Assembly: GCF_009469595.2 (NCBI RefSeq)
Contig: NZ_SSXV01000020.1
Location: 1 to 64,000, forward strand
Source: Thauera sp. 2A1
GTDB taxonomy: Bacteria > Pseudomonadota > Gammaproteobacteria > Burkholderiales > Rhodocyclaceae
Length of the DNA stretch: 64,000 bases
Reading direction: 5' to 3'
In this document: in pieces, positions 1 to 9,283 of the stretch
Position numbering within the stretch: position 1 is the stretch's first letter
Layout of the letters: each line of letters starts with the position of its first letter
Translations under genes and position numbers: made by a program
The notes under the pieces: model-generated
Seen by the model: the letters and a program-made list of their open reading frames with translations, nothing else
Databases searched by the model: none
Told to the model about the DNA's origin: nothing

Positions 1-2
1 TC

Positions 3-167
3 GCCTTCAACCTGCTCAAGAATGCGGCGGGCGAAGGCGTGACGATCGGCCCGATCCTGCTGGGGGCCTCCAAGCCGGTGCATGTGCTGACGCCGTCGGC
101 CACCGTGCGCCGCATCATCAACATGACCGCGCTCACCGTGGTCGAGGCCGGGCAGGGTGGCGCATGA
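3..167 (+). CDS. maeB: NADP-dependent malic enzyme, C-terminal end (partial)
   Basis: Only the last 54 codons and the stop lie in the window; the gene begins upstream. The translated end contains GPILLGASKPVHVLTP followed by ATVRRIINMTALTVVEA. This is the hallmark C-terminus of the phosphotransacetylase-like domain that follows the catalytic part of MaeB-type malic enzymes (malate to pyruvate plus CO2, NADP-linked). A stand-alone phosphate acetyl- or butyryltransferase could end similarly, but the TPSATVRRIINMTALTVV ending is typical of the malic enzyme fusion. Confidence 0.75.
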   Translation, partial: AFNLLKNAAGEGVTIGPILLGASKPVHVLTPSATVRRIINMTALTVVEAGQGGA

Positions 168-247
168 GAGGGGCGTGACCTGTTTCCGCCGCACCGCCGC
201 CTGCGGCGCGGCGGTGATCGCGACGACAACGACGCAACTTGCCGGGG

Positions 248-1045
248 TCAGCGCGCGTAGCGGCTCGCGGCAGGCTTCTTCTGTGCGAGGCAGTAGGCCA
301 GCGCGCTCACCTCCTCATGCGGCAGCGCCTCGTCGCCGCGGGCGAAATGCAGCAGGAAGGCCGGTCGCGAGGCGTCCGGTGCGGCCGGGTCGTAGCCCAG
401 CGCGGTGAGCGCCAGCGCGAGGTCGAAGCCTTCCGGCGCGGGTGGCAGCGGCGGGTCGCACCACAGGCCGAACCCCTGTTCGGCCAGCCTGCGCCATGGA
501 AACCAGGCGCTCGGGTCGGCCTTGCGCGCGGGCGCGACGTCGGCATGGCCGATGAAGTTCGCTGCGGGAAGGCGGTAGCGCGTGCGCAGGTCAGCGAGCA
601 GGACGAGCAGCGCGTCGATCTGCGCATCGGCGAAGGGCTCTTCGCCGTTGTTGTCGAGCTCGATGCCGATGGAACTCGAGTTGACGTCCGTGCTTCCGCC
701 CCAGTGCGACAGCCCCGCATGCCAGGCGCGGGCGCGCTCGTCCACCAGTTGCAGGATCTCGCCGTCGCGCCCGATCAGGTAGTGCGCGCTGACCTTGCGC
801 GCCGGCGAGGTCAGCGTGCGCAGCGCCTGCTGCTGGGAGCCGTTGCTGGTATGGTGGATCACCACCAGGTTGGGCCGCCGCTCGTCGAAATTGGGCGAAG
901 GCACGAAGGTCGCGCCCTGCATGCCGCGCGGCGCGATCGGCGCGCAGGCGGCGAGCAGGGTGGCGACGAGGCTGCCGAGAACGAAGGCAGCGCGGCGGCG
1001 GCTGGCACCGGCCGCGACGCGGGTGCGCGAGGAGCGGAGCATCAT
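248..1045 (-). CDS. AmiD-like N-acetylmuramoyl-L-alanine amidase lipoprotein
   Basis: 265 aa. An N-terminal hydrophobic stretch ends in LLAAC with the lipobox cysteine at residue 34, so the protein is probably a periplasm-facing lipoprotein. The amidase_2 fold shows in VVIHHTSNGS (zinc histidine around residues 64-65), HYLIGRDGEILQLV, WHAG, IGIELDNNG and FIGHADVAPARKADP. The family cleaves the amide bond between muramic acid and the stem peptide during cell-wall recycling. The ATG at 1045 overlaps the stop of the upstream ATPase gene (ATGA), so the two are translationally coupled, although no functional link is obvious. Confidence 0.9.
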   Translation of the reverse strand: MMLRSSRTRVAAGASRRRAAFVLGSLVATLLAACAPIAPRGMQGATFVPSPNFDERRPNLVVIHHTSNGSQQQALRTLTSPARKVSAHYLIGRDGEILQLVDERARAWHAGLSHWGGSTDVNSSSIGIELDNNGEEPFADAQIDALLVLLADLRTRYRLPAANFIGHADVAPARKADPSAWFPWRRLAEQGFGLWCDPPLPPAPEGFDLALALTALGYDPAAPDASRPAFLLHFARGDEALPHEEVSALAYCLAQKKPAASRYAR

Positions 1046-3756
1046 GGGGCGGATTCTCCCCCACGCCGCGATAAGCCGGGAAGGCCGCGCCGCAGCACGG
1101 CCTTGCGTGCCTCTTCCAGGATCAGCATGCACAACGCGAAGCCGAGGATGCACCACCACACGGCTGCCGGCGGCGGCGCGGTTCCGAGCAGCGCGTTGCC
1201 CCAGGGCGTGTAGGCGAACAGTGCGAGCAGCGCCAGCTCGAGCGCGACGCCGGCGAGGATCCAGCGGTTGCCACCGAAGCCGGTCGCGCGCACCGAGCGC
1301 ACCGGGCTGCGGCACAGGAAGACGTTGACCACCTGCATGACGATGATCGCGCACAGTGCCGCGGTGGTCGCCTGCAGGTAGAGCGGGTCGTCCACCCCGG
1401 GCATCTGGCCGTAGCGCCAGCCACCGTGGTGGAGCACGAACAGGAAGGCGGACATCGCGCCGGCCGCCTCGATCGTGCCGAGGAACAGATAGGCGCGCAG
1501 GGCCAGCGGCAGGTCCAGCAGGCGCTGGCTGCGTGGCCGCGGCGGACGGCACATCGCCTGCGGGTCCGGGCGCTCCGCGCCGAGGCCCAGCGCGGTGAGC
1601 GAGTCGGTGCCCATGTCGATCGCCAGCGCCTGGATCGGCGTCAGCGCCACCGGCAGGCGGAACAGCGCGAAGGCGAGGAAGGGGACCAGCTCGGCCACGT
1701 TGTGCACCAGCACGTAGGTGAGGAAGCGGCGGATGTTGGCGAACACCGCGCGGCCTTCCTCCACCGCGCTGACGATGCTGGCGAAGTTGTCGTCGAGCAG
1801 CACCATGTCGGCGGCCTCGCGCGCGACGTCGGTGCCCGAGCGGCCCATGGCGATGCCGATGTGGGCGGCCTTCAGCGCCGGCGCATCGTTCACGCCGTCA
1901 CCGGTCACCGCGACGATGTGCTGCTTGTCGCGCAAGGCCTGCACGATGCGCAGCTTCTGGTCGGCCGCCAGGCGCGCGAACACCAGGTCGGGCGCATCGA
2001 GCGCGATCTGCAGTTGCGTCGCCGACAGGCGCTGCAGTTCGGTGCCGGTGATGACGACCGGCTCGGCCGACTGCACCAGGCCGATCTCGCGCGCCACCGC
2101 CACCGCCGTCTGCGGATGGTCGCCGGTGACCATGATGACGCGGATGCCGGCCTCGCGGCAGGTGCGGATGGCAGCCGGCACTTCCGGGCGCGGCGGATCC
2201 GCGAGCGCGATCAGGCCGCAGAACACCAGCTCGCGCTCGGCCAATGCATCCTCGTCCGGCTGTCCGGCATCGCGCCAGGCGAAGGCGATCACGCGCAGGC
2301 CGCGCGCCGCCATGTCTTCCTGGGCCTGCCGGATGGCTGAGCGCCGGGCGGCATCGAGCGGTTCGGTGCCGCCATCGAGCACCATGCGGGAGCACAGCGG
2401 CAGCACCGTCTCCGGGGCGCCCTTGCAATACAGGGTCCGCTTGCCCGTAGCGTCCTCGACCAGCACCGACTGGCGCATGCGGTCGCTGTCGAACGGGTGC
2501 TCGTCGATGCGGCGCAGGCCCCGGTGCGGCGCGCCAAGCCGGTCCGCCATGGCGACGAGGGCGATTTCCATCGGGTCGCCCTGCAGCGTGCGACGCCCGT
2601 CGACGATGGAAGCCTCCAGGCTGTGGCAGGCACCGGCAGCGGCGGCGAGGTGGCGGTGGTGGCTGCGGGCCGCCGCGTCGAGTTCGAAGCCGGCGAGCGG
2701 GTGCAGGTCCATGCCGGCCAGCAGACTGTGCACGCGCATGCGGTTCTCGGTCAGCGTGCCGGTCTTGTCGGTGCAGATCACCGTCGCCGAGCCCAGGGTT
2801 TCCACCGCGGGGAGGTGGCGGATCAGCACCTGGCGCCGCGCCATGCGCTGCGAGGCGAGCACCAGTGCCAGCGTCAGCGTGGGCAGCAGGCCTTCGGGCA
2901 CCATGGCGACGATGATCCCGATCGAGAAGATCAGGTCGCGCCAGAAGGGCATGCCGAGCAGCGTGCCGATGACGAGGAAGGCCGCGCCGATGGACACTGC
3001 GATGAAGGCGATGCGCCGGCTCAGGCGTGCCAGCTCGAGGCGCAGCGGCGACACGATGTCGCCGGCTGTCTGCGTCAGGCGCGCGATCCTGCCGAATTCG
3101 GTACGCGCACCGGTGGCGAACACCAGCGCGCGACCGCGGCCGGAGACGATCGCCGTTCCGGCGAGCAGGATGTTGCGCGCTGCGGTCCATTGTTCGTCCG
3201 TCGAAGCCTGGGCGTCGCGCGCGCGGGGCGCGGATTCGCCGGTGATGGTCGCCATGTCGACGCGGATCTGATGCGCCTCGATCAGCCTGCAGTCGGCCGG
3301 TACGCGTTGTCCGGCTTCGATCGCAACGATGTCGCCGGGCACCAGCCGGTCGACCGGCAGCGCGGAAATGCCGCCCTCGCGCAACACCTGGATCTGCTGC
3401 GGCAGCAGTTGCCGCAGCGCGGCGAGCGAGCGCTCGATGCGGTGCTCCTGCCAGAACGAGAAGCTGCCGCTGATGACGATCACCGCGACGATGCTGAGGC
3501 CGACCTTGGCCATGCCTTCGCCCGGCGCCTGCCATTCGGCGAGCAGGGCGAGCGCCGCGGCGATCCACAGGATCAGCGAGAAGAAGTGGAAGTATTCCCG
3601 CGCCAGGCGCAGGCCGAGCGGTTCGCGGGTTTCGGCGGCGACGGTGTTGGGGCCGAATTCGGCCAGGCGTTGCAGGGCGTCGGCCGCATCGAGGCCTTCG
3701 GCGCGGCCATGCACGCTGGCCAGCGCCTCGGCGACCGGGAGTTGGTGGATCTTCAT
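1042..3756 (-). CDS. P-type cation-transporting ATPase (class II)
   Basis: 904 aa from the ATG at 3756. That start has a purine-rich GAGAG upstream and gives the usual N-terminus; an in-frame ATG at 3783 would add nine residues. Cation_ATPase_N domain comes first, then the actuator loop with TGES, membrane motif VPEGLLPTLTLAL, the phosphorylation site CTDKTGTLT (Asp about residue 330), KGAPE in the nucleotide domain, and TGDGVNDAPALK. About ten membrane segments are expected. The PEGL motif and C-terminal transmembrane block resemble the Ca2+/Na+,K+ (IIA/IIC) branch rather than heavy-metal pumps, and no N-terminal CxxC domain is present. The transported ion cannot be fixed from sequence alone. 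Confidence 0.92.
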   Translation of the reverse strand: MKIHQLPVAEALASVHGRAEGLDAADALQRLAEFGPNTVAAETREPLGLRLAREYFHFFSLILWIAAALALLAEWQAPGEGMAKVGLSIVAVIVISGSFSFWQEHRIERSLAALRQLLPQQIQVLREGGISALPVDRLVPGDIVAIEAGQRVPADCRLIEAHQIRVDMATITGESAPRARDAQASTDEQWTAARNILLAGTAIVSGRGRALVFATGARTEFGRIARLTQTAGDIVSPLRLELARLSRRIAFIAVSIGAAFLVIGTLLGMPFWRDLIFSIGIIVAMVPEGLLPTLTLALVLASQRMARRQVLIRHLPAVETLGSATVICTDKTGTLTENRMRVHSLLAGMDLHPLAGFELDAAARSHHRHLAAAAGACHSLEASIVDGRRTLQGDPMEIALVAMADRLGAPHRGLRRIDEHPFDSDRMRQSVLVEDATGKRTLYCKGAPETVLPLCSRMVLDGGTEPLDAARRSAIRQAQEDMAARGLRVIAFAWRDAGQPDEDALAERELVFCGLIALADPPRPEVPAAIRTCREAGIRVIMVTGDHPQTAVAVAREIGLVQSAEPVVITGTELQRLSATQLQIALDAPDLVFARLAADQKLRIVQALRDKQHIVAVTGDGVNDAPALKAAHIGIAMGRSGTDVAREAADMVLLDDNFASIVSAVEEGRAVFANIRRFLTYVLVHNVAELVPFLAFALFRLPVALTPIQALAIDMGTDSLTALGLGAERPDPQAMCRPPRPRSQRLLDLPLALRAYLFLGTIEAAGAMSAFLFVLHHGGWRYGQMPGVDDPLYLQATTAALCAIIVMQVVNVFLCRSPVRSVRATGFGGNRWILAGVALELALLALFAYTPWGNALLGTAPPPAAVWWCILGFALCMLILEEARKAVLRRGLPGLSRRGGESAP

Positions 3757-3870
3757 CGCCTCGCTCTCTTGCCCGGCAGGCATGTCGGCGGCGTCTGCAG
3801 GGACGCCCGTGTGCCCCCGAGCTGACGATAGCGCCGCAGGCGGTCACCGGCAACACCCGGGCCGGTGCCT

Positions 3871-3893
3871 GGTGGGAGCGGCGGCAGCCGCGA
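3871..3893 (+). repeat. REP-like short element, single unit
   Basis: The 23-nt unit runs GGTGGGAGCGGCGG to CAGCCGCGA in the 260-bp intergenic gap before the AI-2E permease gene. Its last 22 nt differ at only two positions from the right arm of the inverted pair at 9181-9260 read on the minus strand. This marks it as a copy of the same short dispersed palindromic family (GTGGGAG...CCGCGA core). Confidence 0.55.
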
Positions 3894-4019
3894 CAGGGTT
3901 CGGATCGCGACCACGCAGGCTCCAATGGCGGCGATCGTCCTTCCGTGGGCTGCGAGCCCCCACCGCGACAGCCAGATCGCCGACAATCCGCACTTCCCGA
4001 CATCGCCTGTGCCCGCCGC

Positions 4020-5036
4020 ATGAAACTCCAGGACATCGACTTTCCGCCGCCGCCGGTCGTGGCTTCCTACCTGCTCTTTGCAGCAGGGCTGCTCGGCGTG
4101 CTCGCGTCGCACATGGTCGGTGCGCTGTTCAGCGGGCTGCTCGTGTTCCTGCTGGTGCAGCTTGCGCAGCCCCTGGTGGGCCGGTTCGCCTCCGGCCACA
4201 ACGCCAGGGTCCTCGCCACGCTGGGCATCGCCATCATCGTGGTCGGCGGCCTGGTGAAGGCGGGGCTGTGGATCGCGGTGCTGCTGCACAGCGGCTCGGG
4301 CCTGGACGCGCTGTGGGTGAAGATCGCCGAGACCATCGACAGCGCAAACGGCATCCTCCCGGCCTGGGTGCTCGCCAGCCTGCCCAGCACCGCGTCGGAC
4401 CTGAAGGACGCGGTGGTGCACTGGCTGCGCGAGCATGCGGCGGAGCTGCGCCTGGCCGGCAAGGAGGCGGGCGTGGGCGTGGTGCAGATCCTGATCGGCA
4501 TGCTCGTCGCCGCCCTGGTCGCGGTGCAGGAGGTCGACGAGCCGCATCAGCAGCGCCCCCTCGCGCAGGCCCTGAGCGAGCGCATCGAGCGCTTCTACGC
4601 GATGTTCCGCACCGTGTTCGTGGCGCAGGGCAAGATCGCCACCATCAACGCGACCCTCACCGGCATTTACCTGCTGGGCGTGCTGCCGGCGATCGGAATC
4701 TCGCTGCCCTTTGTCAAGACGATGATCCTGGTGACCTGGCTCGTCGGCTTCCTGCCGGTGGCGGGCAACCTGATCTCCAACACCATCATCGTGCTGATCA
4801 GCCTGTCGGTTTCCGCGCTCGCGGCGGTGTTGTCGCTGGCCTTCCTGATCCTGGTGCACAAGCTCGAATGGCTGGTGATCGGCAAGGTGGTTGGCGAACA
4901 GATCGGTGCCAAGGCATGGGAGATCCTGCTCGCCATGCTGGTCATGGAGCGCCTGTTCGGGCCTGGCGGGCTGGCGATCGCGCCGGTGACCTACGCCTAT
5001 GTGAAGGCCGAGCTCAAGGCCGCGGCCTTGATCTGA
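4020..5036 (+). CDS. AI-2E family (PerM-like) membrane permease
   Basis: 338 aa from the ATG at 4020 (MKLQDIDF). An upstream in-frame start would add a non-hydrophobic Arg/Pro-rich extension unlike the family. The profile shows paired membrane segments at the N-terminus, a long soluble loop around residues 90-180, and a C-terminal block of four to five segments with LVTWLVGFLPVAGNLISN and a conserved Gly-rich end. This is the AI-2E exporter/PerM permease topology. Relatives are proposed to export autoinducer-2 or act as cation/proton antiporters, so substrate is open. Confidence 0.88.
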   Translation: MKLQDIDFPPPPVVASYLLFAAGLLGVLASHMVGALFSGLLVFLLVQLAQPLVGRFASGHNARVLATLGIAIIVVGGLVKAGLWIAVLLHSGSGLDALWVKIAETIDSANGILPAWVLASLPSTASDLKDAVVHWLREHAAELRLAGKEAGVGVVQILIGMLVAALVAVQEVDEPHQQRPLAQALSERIERFYAMFRTVFVAQGKIATINATLTGIYLLGVLPAIGISLPFVKTMILVTWLVGFLPVAGNLISNTIIVLISLSVSALAAVLSLAFLILVHKLEWLVIGKVVGEQIGAKAWEILLAMLVMERLFGPGGLAIAPVTYAYVKAELKAAALI

Positions 5037-5065
5037 CGCGACCGGCGGGGGCCGCGGCCACCGGC

Positions 5066-6268
5066 TCAGTCGCTGCGGAACGCGCCGTCGTCGTACGCGG
5101 CGCAGTAGGTGGCCCAGTCTTCGCGCACGGCAGCGGCGCACAGGCGGGCGAGTTCAATCAGTTCGCCGCGCCAGACGGGGTGCGTGCCGAAATCGATCAG
5201 CGCATCGGCGAGGGCCGAACCGTCGCGGCCGCTGCTGCGCAACTGGCCCCAGGCGACGATCTCCCCCATCGTCCGCACGAGGCCCGCGAGCCGCTTCTGC
5301 CGCCCGCTGCAAGCGCTCAGATCGACGCGATCCTCGGACGGCTGCAGGGCGCGCAGCACGCAGGAGTGGCCGTCGAGGCGCACCGGATGCAGGAAGGCCA
5401 TGGAGATCGCCTGCATGCGGCGCTGCACGGCCACCACGCGCTCGGCCTCGCTCTCCCACCGCGGCTGCCGCGCGGCGAGATGAGGCAGCAGCGAGGAGGG
5501 CTGCACCGCCTTCAGGTCCAGCAGGTAGTTGCCGTCGGGCGAGCCCCTGCCTTGCACCAGGATGATGTAGCGCTCCACCCCCAGGCTGCCGTTGCCGGAG
5601 ATGCGGCGGGCGACGTCGAGCGGCCTGAAGAAACGCGGCGCGGGCTGGCGCGTGGCGAAATCCTCCATGAAGGCGGTGACGCGGCTGCGCTGGCTGGCCG
5701 ACGCAGGCAGCGCCTTGACGCCGTCGATGCGGATCTTGCGCTTGCTGCCGCTCAGCTCGGTGCGGCTGTCGAGCAGCCGGGCGCGCGACCGCTTGCGCGC
5801 CGACTTCAGCAGGTCCGCCACCAGGCCGTCCGCGGTGTCGCGCTCGACCCAGCGCGCCTTGCCTTCGGCCAGCGCGCCGGCATAGCCGTCGAGGAAGGCG
5901 GCGCACAGGTCGAGGGCTTGGCGCTGGTTCGATCCCAGGCTTTCCGCCCCGACCAGCAGGCTGGCCAGAAAGCGCACCAGCTCGCGGGTGACGGGGCCGA
6001 GCGCGGCCTCGTCGAAATCGTTGAGATCGAAATAGACCAGCCGGTTGTCGCCCTTGTAGCTGCCGAAGTTCTCCAGGTGCAGGTCGCCGCACAACCAGGC
6101 CAGCGGGGCCGCAGGCGTGGCGCCGAGCCCGGTCAGGCGGTCCTGGAACAGGTGGCAGCTCGCGCGCAGGAAGATGAAGGGATCCTCGCGCATCCTGCGG
6201 TACTTGAGCGCGAGCCGTTCGGGATCGCGTCCGGCGTTGAACTGCCGGATGCGTTGGATGAGGTCCAT
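5066..6268 (-). CDS. DUF2252 family protein
   Basis: 400 aa, normal length for the family. The protein-kinase-like signature is visible in the N-terminal third: LCGDLHLENFGSYKG followed by FDLNDFDEA, which resemble the catalytic HxD/DFD loops of aminoglycoside-phosphotransferase-type folds. The biochemical role of DUF2252 proteins is not established. The gene is convergent with the AI-2E permease gene and 30 bp downstream of the SulP transporter gene on the same strand, so it may be co-transcribed with the latter. Confidence 0.9.
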   Translation of the reverse strand: MDLIQRIRQFNAGRDPERLALKYRRMREDPFIFLRASCHLFQDRLTGLGATPAAPLAWLCGDLHLENFGSYKGDNRLVYFDLNDFDEAALGPVTRELVRFLASLLVGAESLGSNQRQALDLCAAFLDGYAGALAEGKARWVERDTADGLVADLLKSARKRSRARLLDSRTELSGSKRKIRIDGVKALPASASQRSRVTAFMEDFATRQPAPRFFRPLDVARRISGNGSLGVERYIILVQGRGSPDGNYLLDLKAVQPSSLLPHLAARQPRWESEAERVVAVQRRMQAISMAFLHPVRLDGHSCVLRALQPSEDRVDLSACSGRQKRLAGLVRTMGEIVAWGQLRSSGRDGSALADALIDFGTHPVWRGELIELARLCAAAVREDWATYCAAYDDGAFRSD

Positions 6269-6298
6269 GGTGTCGTGTGTCGGGACGAGGGTGGTGCG

Positions 6299-7927
6299 TC
6301 AGGGCGTCATCGCCTGCACCGCATCGTCCACGCTCCAGAAGAGATTTTCCGCCGCGTGTGTCGCGCGGCCGCCGTTGGTGGTGGCGTCGAAGCGCAGCAG
6401 CGCCTGGCGCGGCCGGTCCTTGAGCCGGGCGAGGCTCAGCACCTGCTTGCGTGCAGCCAGGTCGGAGCGCAGCTCGGCCAGCGCCTCGACCGAGGTGGTG
6501 TCGAGGTCGTCGCAGATCTCCATGCTCAGGATCACCGAGCGGATGTCGTCGCGCCGTGCGGCGTCTCTCACTTCCTGGAAGATGCGCTCCGCGTTGGCGA
6601 AGAACACCGGCTCCTCCGGGCGCACGATCAGCATGCCCGGCCGGCGCACCGCCTCGGCGTGTTGGGCGATGTCGACGTAGTCGCGCGTGCCCGGCAACTG
6701 CCCCAGCTCGGTCCAGATCGGCTGCGAGAAGCGCTTGATCGCCAGCGCCACCGACAGGCCCACTGCCAACAGCATGCCCGACAGCACGCCGGTCGTCAGC
6801 ACGCCGGCGATGGCCACCAGCGCGAGCCAGGCGTCGCTGCCGGCGCGCAGCGAGGACAGCAGCGGCATTGGGCTGACGTTGTGCAGCAGGATGCAGACCA
6901 CGATCGCCGCCAGCACCGGCAGGGGCAGCAGCGCAAGCTCGCCGCGCAGCAGCCAGACGATGAGCCCGATGGCGCAGGCGGCGACGACGCCCGCCAGCTT
7001 GCTGCGGGCCCCGGCCGAGAAGCTTGCCGCCGAGGCCGAGAACCCGGCGCCCACCGGCAGGCCCTGCACCAGGCTGGTGGCGAGGTTGGCTGCGCCCAGC
7101 CCTAGCAGTTCCCGCCGCGCCGAGATCTCGTCGCCCTTCTGCAGCGCCAGCGAGCGCGAGGCGCCCCACGACTCCGCGAACAGGATCATCAGCAGCGCCG
7201 GCGACAGTTGAGCAGCATGCAGCCAGCCCTGCTCGTCGAGCTGTGGCCATCGCAGCGACAGGCCTTCAAGGTCGACCAGCCCGACCAGGCTCATGCCGGC
7301 AGCGCCCGGCTGCAGCATGTGCGATGCGGCGATGCCCGCCGCCATGGTGAGCAGCGAAGGCTGCAGCCATGGCCTGCGCCGTCGGGCCCGGTACAGCCCG
7401 AGCCACAGTGCGATGGCGGCGGTCCCCCACTGCATGCTCATCCCCTGCCATTCGCCGGCGCGATGCCAGAGTTCGGCGAGGATCTGGAACACCGTTCCCC
7501 CGGCAGCGGGCAGCCCGGCGAGATGGGGCAACTGCTTGACGATGATGGTGAACGCCAGCGCCCACGAAAAGCCGCGCAGCACCGGGCGTGAAATGAAGGC
7601 GGCGAGGAACTCCATGCGGAACAGCGCGGCGAGCAGGAAGAGGCCGCCGGTGAGCCCCACCAGCGCGTAGCCGCTCGCGGTGCCGCTGGTGGCAACCATG
7701 GAGGCGAAGATCGCCGCCGCCGACGAGGTGGGGGCGACGGTGGCGAAGCGGCTGCTGCCGAACAGCGGATAGATGCACAGCCCGACCAGGGCGGCGATCA
7801 GGGCGTGCACGGTGGGCACGCCGGCGATGCTCGCATAGGCCACCGCCTCCGGCAGCAGCATGCCCGCCACCGCGGTCCCCGCCGCGATGTCGCGCCAGTG
7901 GTGTGAGTCGGTTGTCGGCATGCGCAT
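6299..7927 (-). CDS. SulP family anion (sulfate) permease with STAS domain
   Basis: 542 aa. The start at 7927 is preceded by AGGGA at a 7-nt spacing. An N-terminal run of 10-12 membrane helices begins with the conserved AGTAVAGMLLPEAVAYASIAG segment typical of SulP carriers, with APTSSAAAIFASM in the third helix. The C-terminal 120 residues form a cytosolic STAS domain (RPEEPVFFANAERIF, then LDTTSVEALAEL). Substrates of the family include sulfate, bicarbonate and other anions; no sulfur-assimilation genes are nearby, so sulfate is only the default assignment. Confidence 0.92.
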   Translation of the reverse strand: MRMPTTDSHHWRDIAAGTAVAGMLLPEAVAYASIAGVPTVHALIAALVGLCIYPLFGSSRFATVAPTSSAAAIFASMVATSGTASGYALVGLTGGLFLLAALFRMEFLAAFISRPVLRGFSWALAFTIIVKQLPHLAGLPAAGGTVFQILAELWHRAGEWQGMSMQWGTAAIALWLGLYRARRRRPWLQPSLLTMAAGIAASHMLQPGAAGMSLVGLVDLEGLSLRWPQLDEQGWLHAAQLSPALLMILFAESWGASRSLALQKGDEISARRELLGLGAANLATSLVQGLPVGAGFSASAASFSAGARSKLAGVVAACAIGLIVWLLRGELALLPLPVLAAIVVCILLHNVSPMPLLSSLRAGSDAWLALVAIAGVLTTGVLSGMLLAVGLSVALAIKRFSQPIWTELGQLPGTRDYVDIAQHAEAVRRPGMLIVRPEEPVFFANAERIFQEVRDAARRDDIRSVILSMEICDDLDTTSVEALAELRSDLAARKQVLSLARLKDRPRQALLRFDATTNGGRATHAAENLFWSVDDAVQAMTP

Positions 7928-8041
7928 CGTTCGATCCCTGGCCAGCCCTGCCTGTGTAGTATCCGCCAGATGCGTGCCGCGCGGCCCGGATGGCTGGGGG
8001 CCGTGTGACACAATGCTCGGCTTTCCCGCCCGGAGCCCATT

Positions 8042-8374
8042 TTGGAGCTGCTGCGCCTGAGTCTCCTGTTCGCGGTGACCGCGGTGGCCGAGATCGTCGG
8101 CTGCTACCTGCCCTGGCTGGTGCTCAGGCAGGGCAGGAGCGCCTGGCTGCTGATTCCCGCAGCGATCTCGCTGGCGCTGTTCGCGTGGTTGCTGACCCTG
8201 CACCCCACCGCTGCGGGACGGACCTATGCGGCGTATGGCGGCATGTACATCGCGGTCGCGCTGTTATGGCTGCACTTCGTCGATGGGCTCGCGCTGACGC
8301 GCTGGGATGTCGCCGGCGCCGCGATCGCGCTGGTGGGCATGGCGGTCATCGCGCTGCAGCCGCCTGCCGGCTGA
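8042..8374 (+). CDS. YnfA family (UPF0060) small membrane protein
   Basis: 110 aa starting at TTG; this start gives the family's exact N-terminus. Four transmembrane helices are visible, with the diagnostic [25 protein letters not shown] and [12 protein letters not shown] motifs. YnfA proteins resemble small multidrug resistance transporters and have been linked to efflux, but physiological substrates are uncertain. The gene is divergent from the SulP transporter, with 114 bp between them. Confidence 0.93.
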   Translation: MELLRLSLLFAVTAVAEIVGCYLPWLVLRQGRSAWLLIPAAISLALFAWLLTLHPTAAGRTYAAYGGMYIAVALLWLHFVDGLALTRWDVAGAAIALVGMAVIALQPPAG

Positions 8375-8413
8375 GCGGGGCGCGGGCGGAGCCGACCGCC
8401 GGGCGGCGCAGCT

Positions 8414-9163
8414 TCAGCCCGCCTTGCCGCGTGCGGGCTTGCGTTTCCGCTCGCGCTCGGGGCGCGGGGCGCCCTTTGCCTTGACGCCGCTGCGGCCGGC
8501 GTTGGCCTCGTCCAGCCATTGCAGCGCGTCGATGTAGGACAGGAACTGCTCGAGATAGGCCGGCGACAGCTCGCGCATCTGCGTGAGTGCCTGCAGCGCG
8601 AGGTGGTGCGAGTTGAGCGGGCCGGCATTGTCGGGGGCACGCGCGACGGCATGGGAAAGCTGGCGCTCGACATTGAGCTTCGACCAGGTGCGGCGGAACT
8701 GCCGCAGGGATTTCAGTTCGCGCGGCGGATGGGTGACGGGCCCGCCCGCCGCGGCGCTTGCCTGCGCCGGGCTCGCAGGCTGGCCGGCGTGGGCGAGCAG
8801 GGCGGCCAGCGGGCTGGGGCCGCCGCGGGTTTCCAGCCGCGCGGCCAGGCGCTGAAGCGCGCTGAAGTCCGCTGCGTCGTGGCATCGCTGCAGCGCGTCG
8901 GCGGCTTCCGGGAAGCGGGTGGTGGCGCCGGCCAGCACCTCGCCAGCGGCGGAGCGAGCCCGTTCGAAGTCCTCGCGGAACTGCGCCAGCGCGCTGGCCA
9001 GCCTGCGTTCCACCCATCGACGGGCACCTTCTGGCTGCGCCGCAGCTCGTCGCGAAAGCGCCTCAATGAAGCGGAAGCCGGCGGGATCGAAGCGCTCCGC
9101 GCCTTGCGCGCGCAAGGCCTCGATCATCGCCAGGAAGCGGCCTGGCTGGTGGTCACCGGGCAT
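8414..9163 (-). CDS. DUF2894 domain protein, last gene of motor-like operon
   Basis: 249 aa, soluble, with no membrane segment or signal peptide. It has an N-terminal helical region, a middle part with RRTWSKLNVERQLSHAVARAP and PLNSHHLALQALTQMRELSPAYL, and a basic C-terminal tail (RPERERKRKPARGKAG). Proteins of this family are regularly encoded beside DUF802, OmpA-like and DUF3348 genes, exactly the three genes upstream here. A REP-like inverted pair separates it from the OmpA gene by 120 bp, so expression may be attenuated. Function is unknown. Confidence 0.88.
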   Translation of the reverse strand: MPGDHQPGRFLAMIEALRAQGAERFDPAGFRFIEALSRRAAAQPEGARRWVERRLASALAQFREDFERARSAAGEVLAGATTRFPEAADALQRCHDAADFSALQRLAARLETRGGPSPLAALLAHAGQPASPAQASAAAGGPVTHPPRELKSLRQFRRTWSKLNVERQLSHAVARAPDNAGPLNSHHLALQALTQMRELSPAYLEQFLSYIDALQWLDEANAGRSGVKAKGAPRPERERKRKPARGKAG

Positions 9164-9180
9164 GCGGGCGCGTCCTGCCG

Positions 9181-9260
9181 TGTAGGAGCGGGCTCGACCG
9201 CGACCCGAAGCACCCGCGCTGTCCGGGCGAGCTCCATCGCGGCCGCCGCCACTCCCACAG
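9181..9260. repeat. REP-like inverted pair (BIME-type)
   Basis: Two units of about 23 nt face each other. The left is TGTAGGAGCGGGCTCGACCG plus CGA. The right arm on the minus strand reads CTGTGGGAGTGGCGG followed by CGGCCGCGA. They can pair into a long hairpin with a loop of about 35 nt. The element sits between the OmpA-like and DUF2894 genes of one operon, a typical REP/BIME position where it could act on mRNA stability or partial termination. It shares its core with the single unit at 3871. Confidence 0.65.
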
Positions 9261-9283
9261 AAGCCTGCACGCCTCCATCCGCA

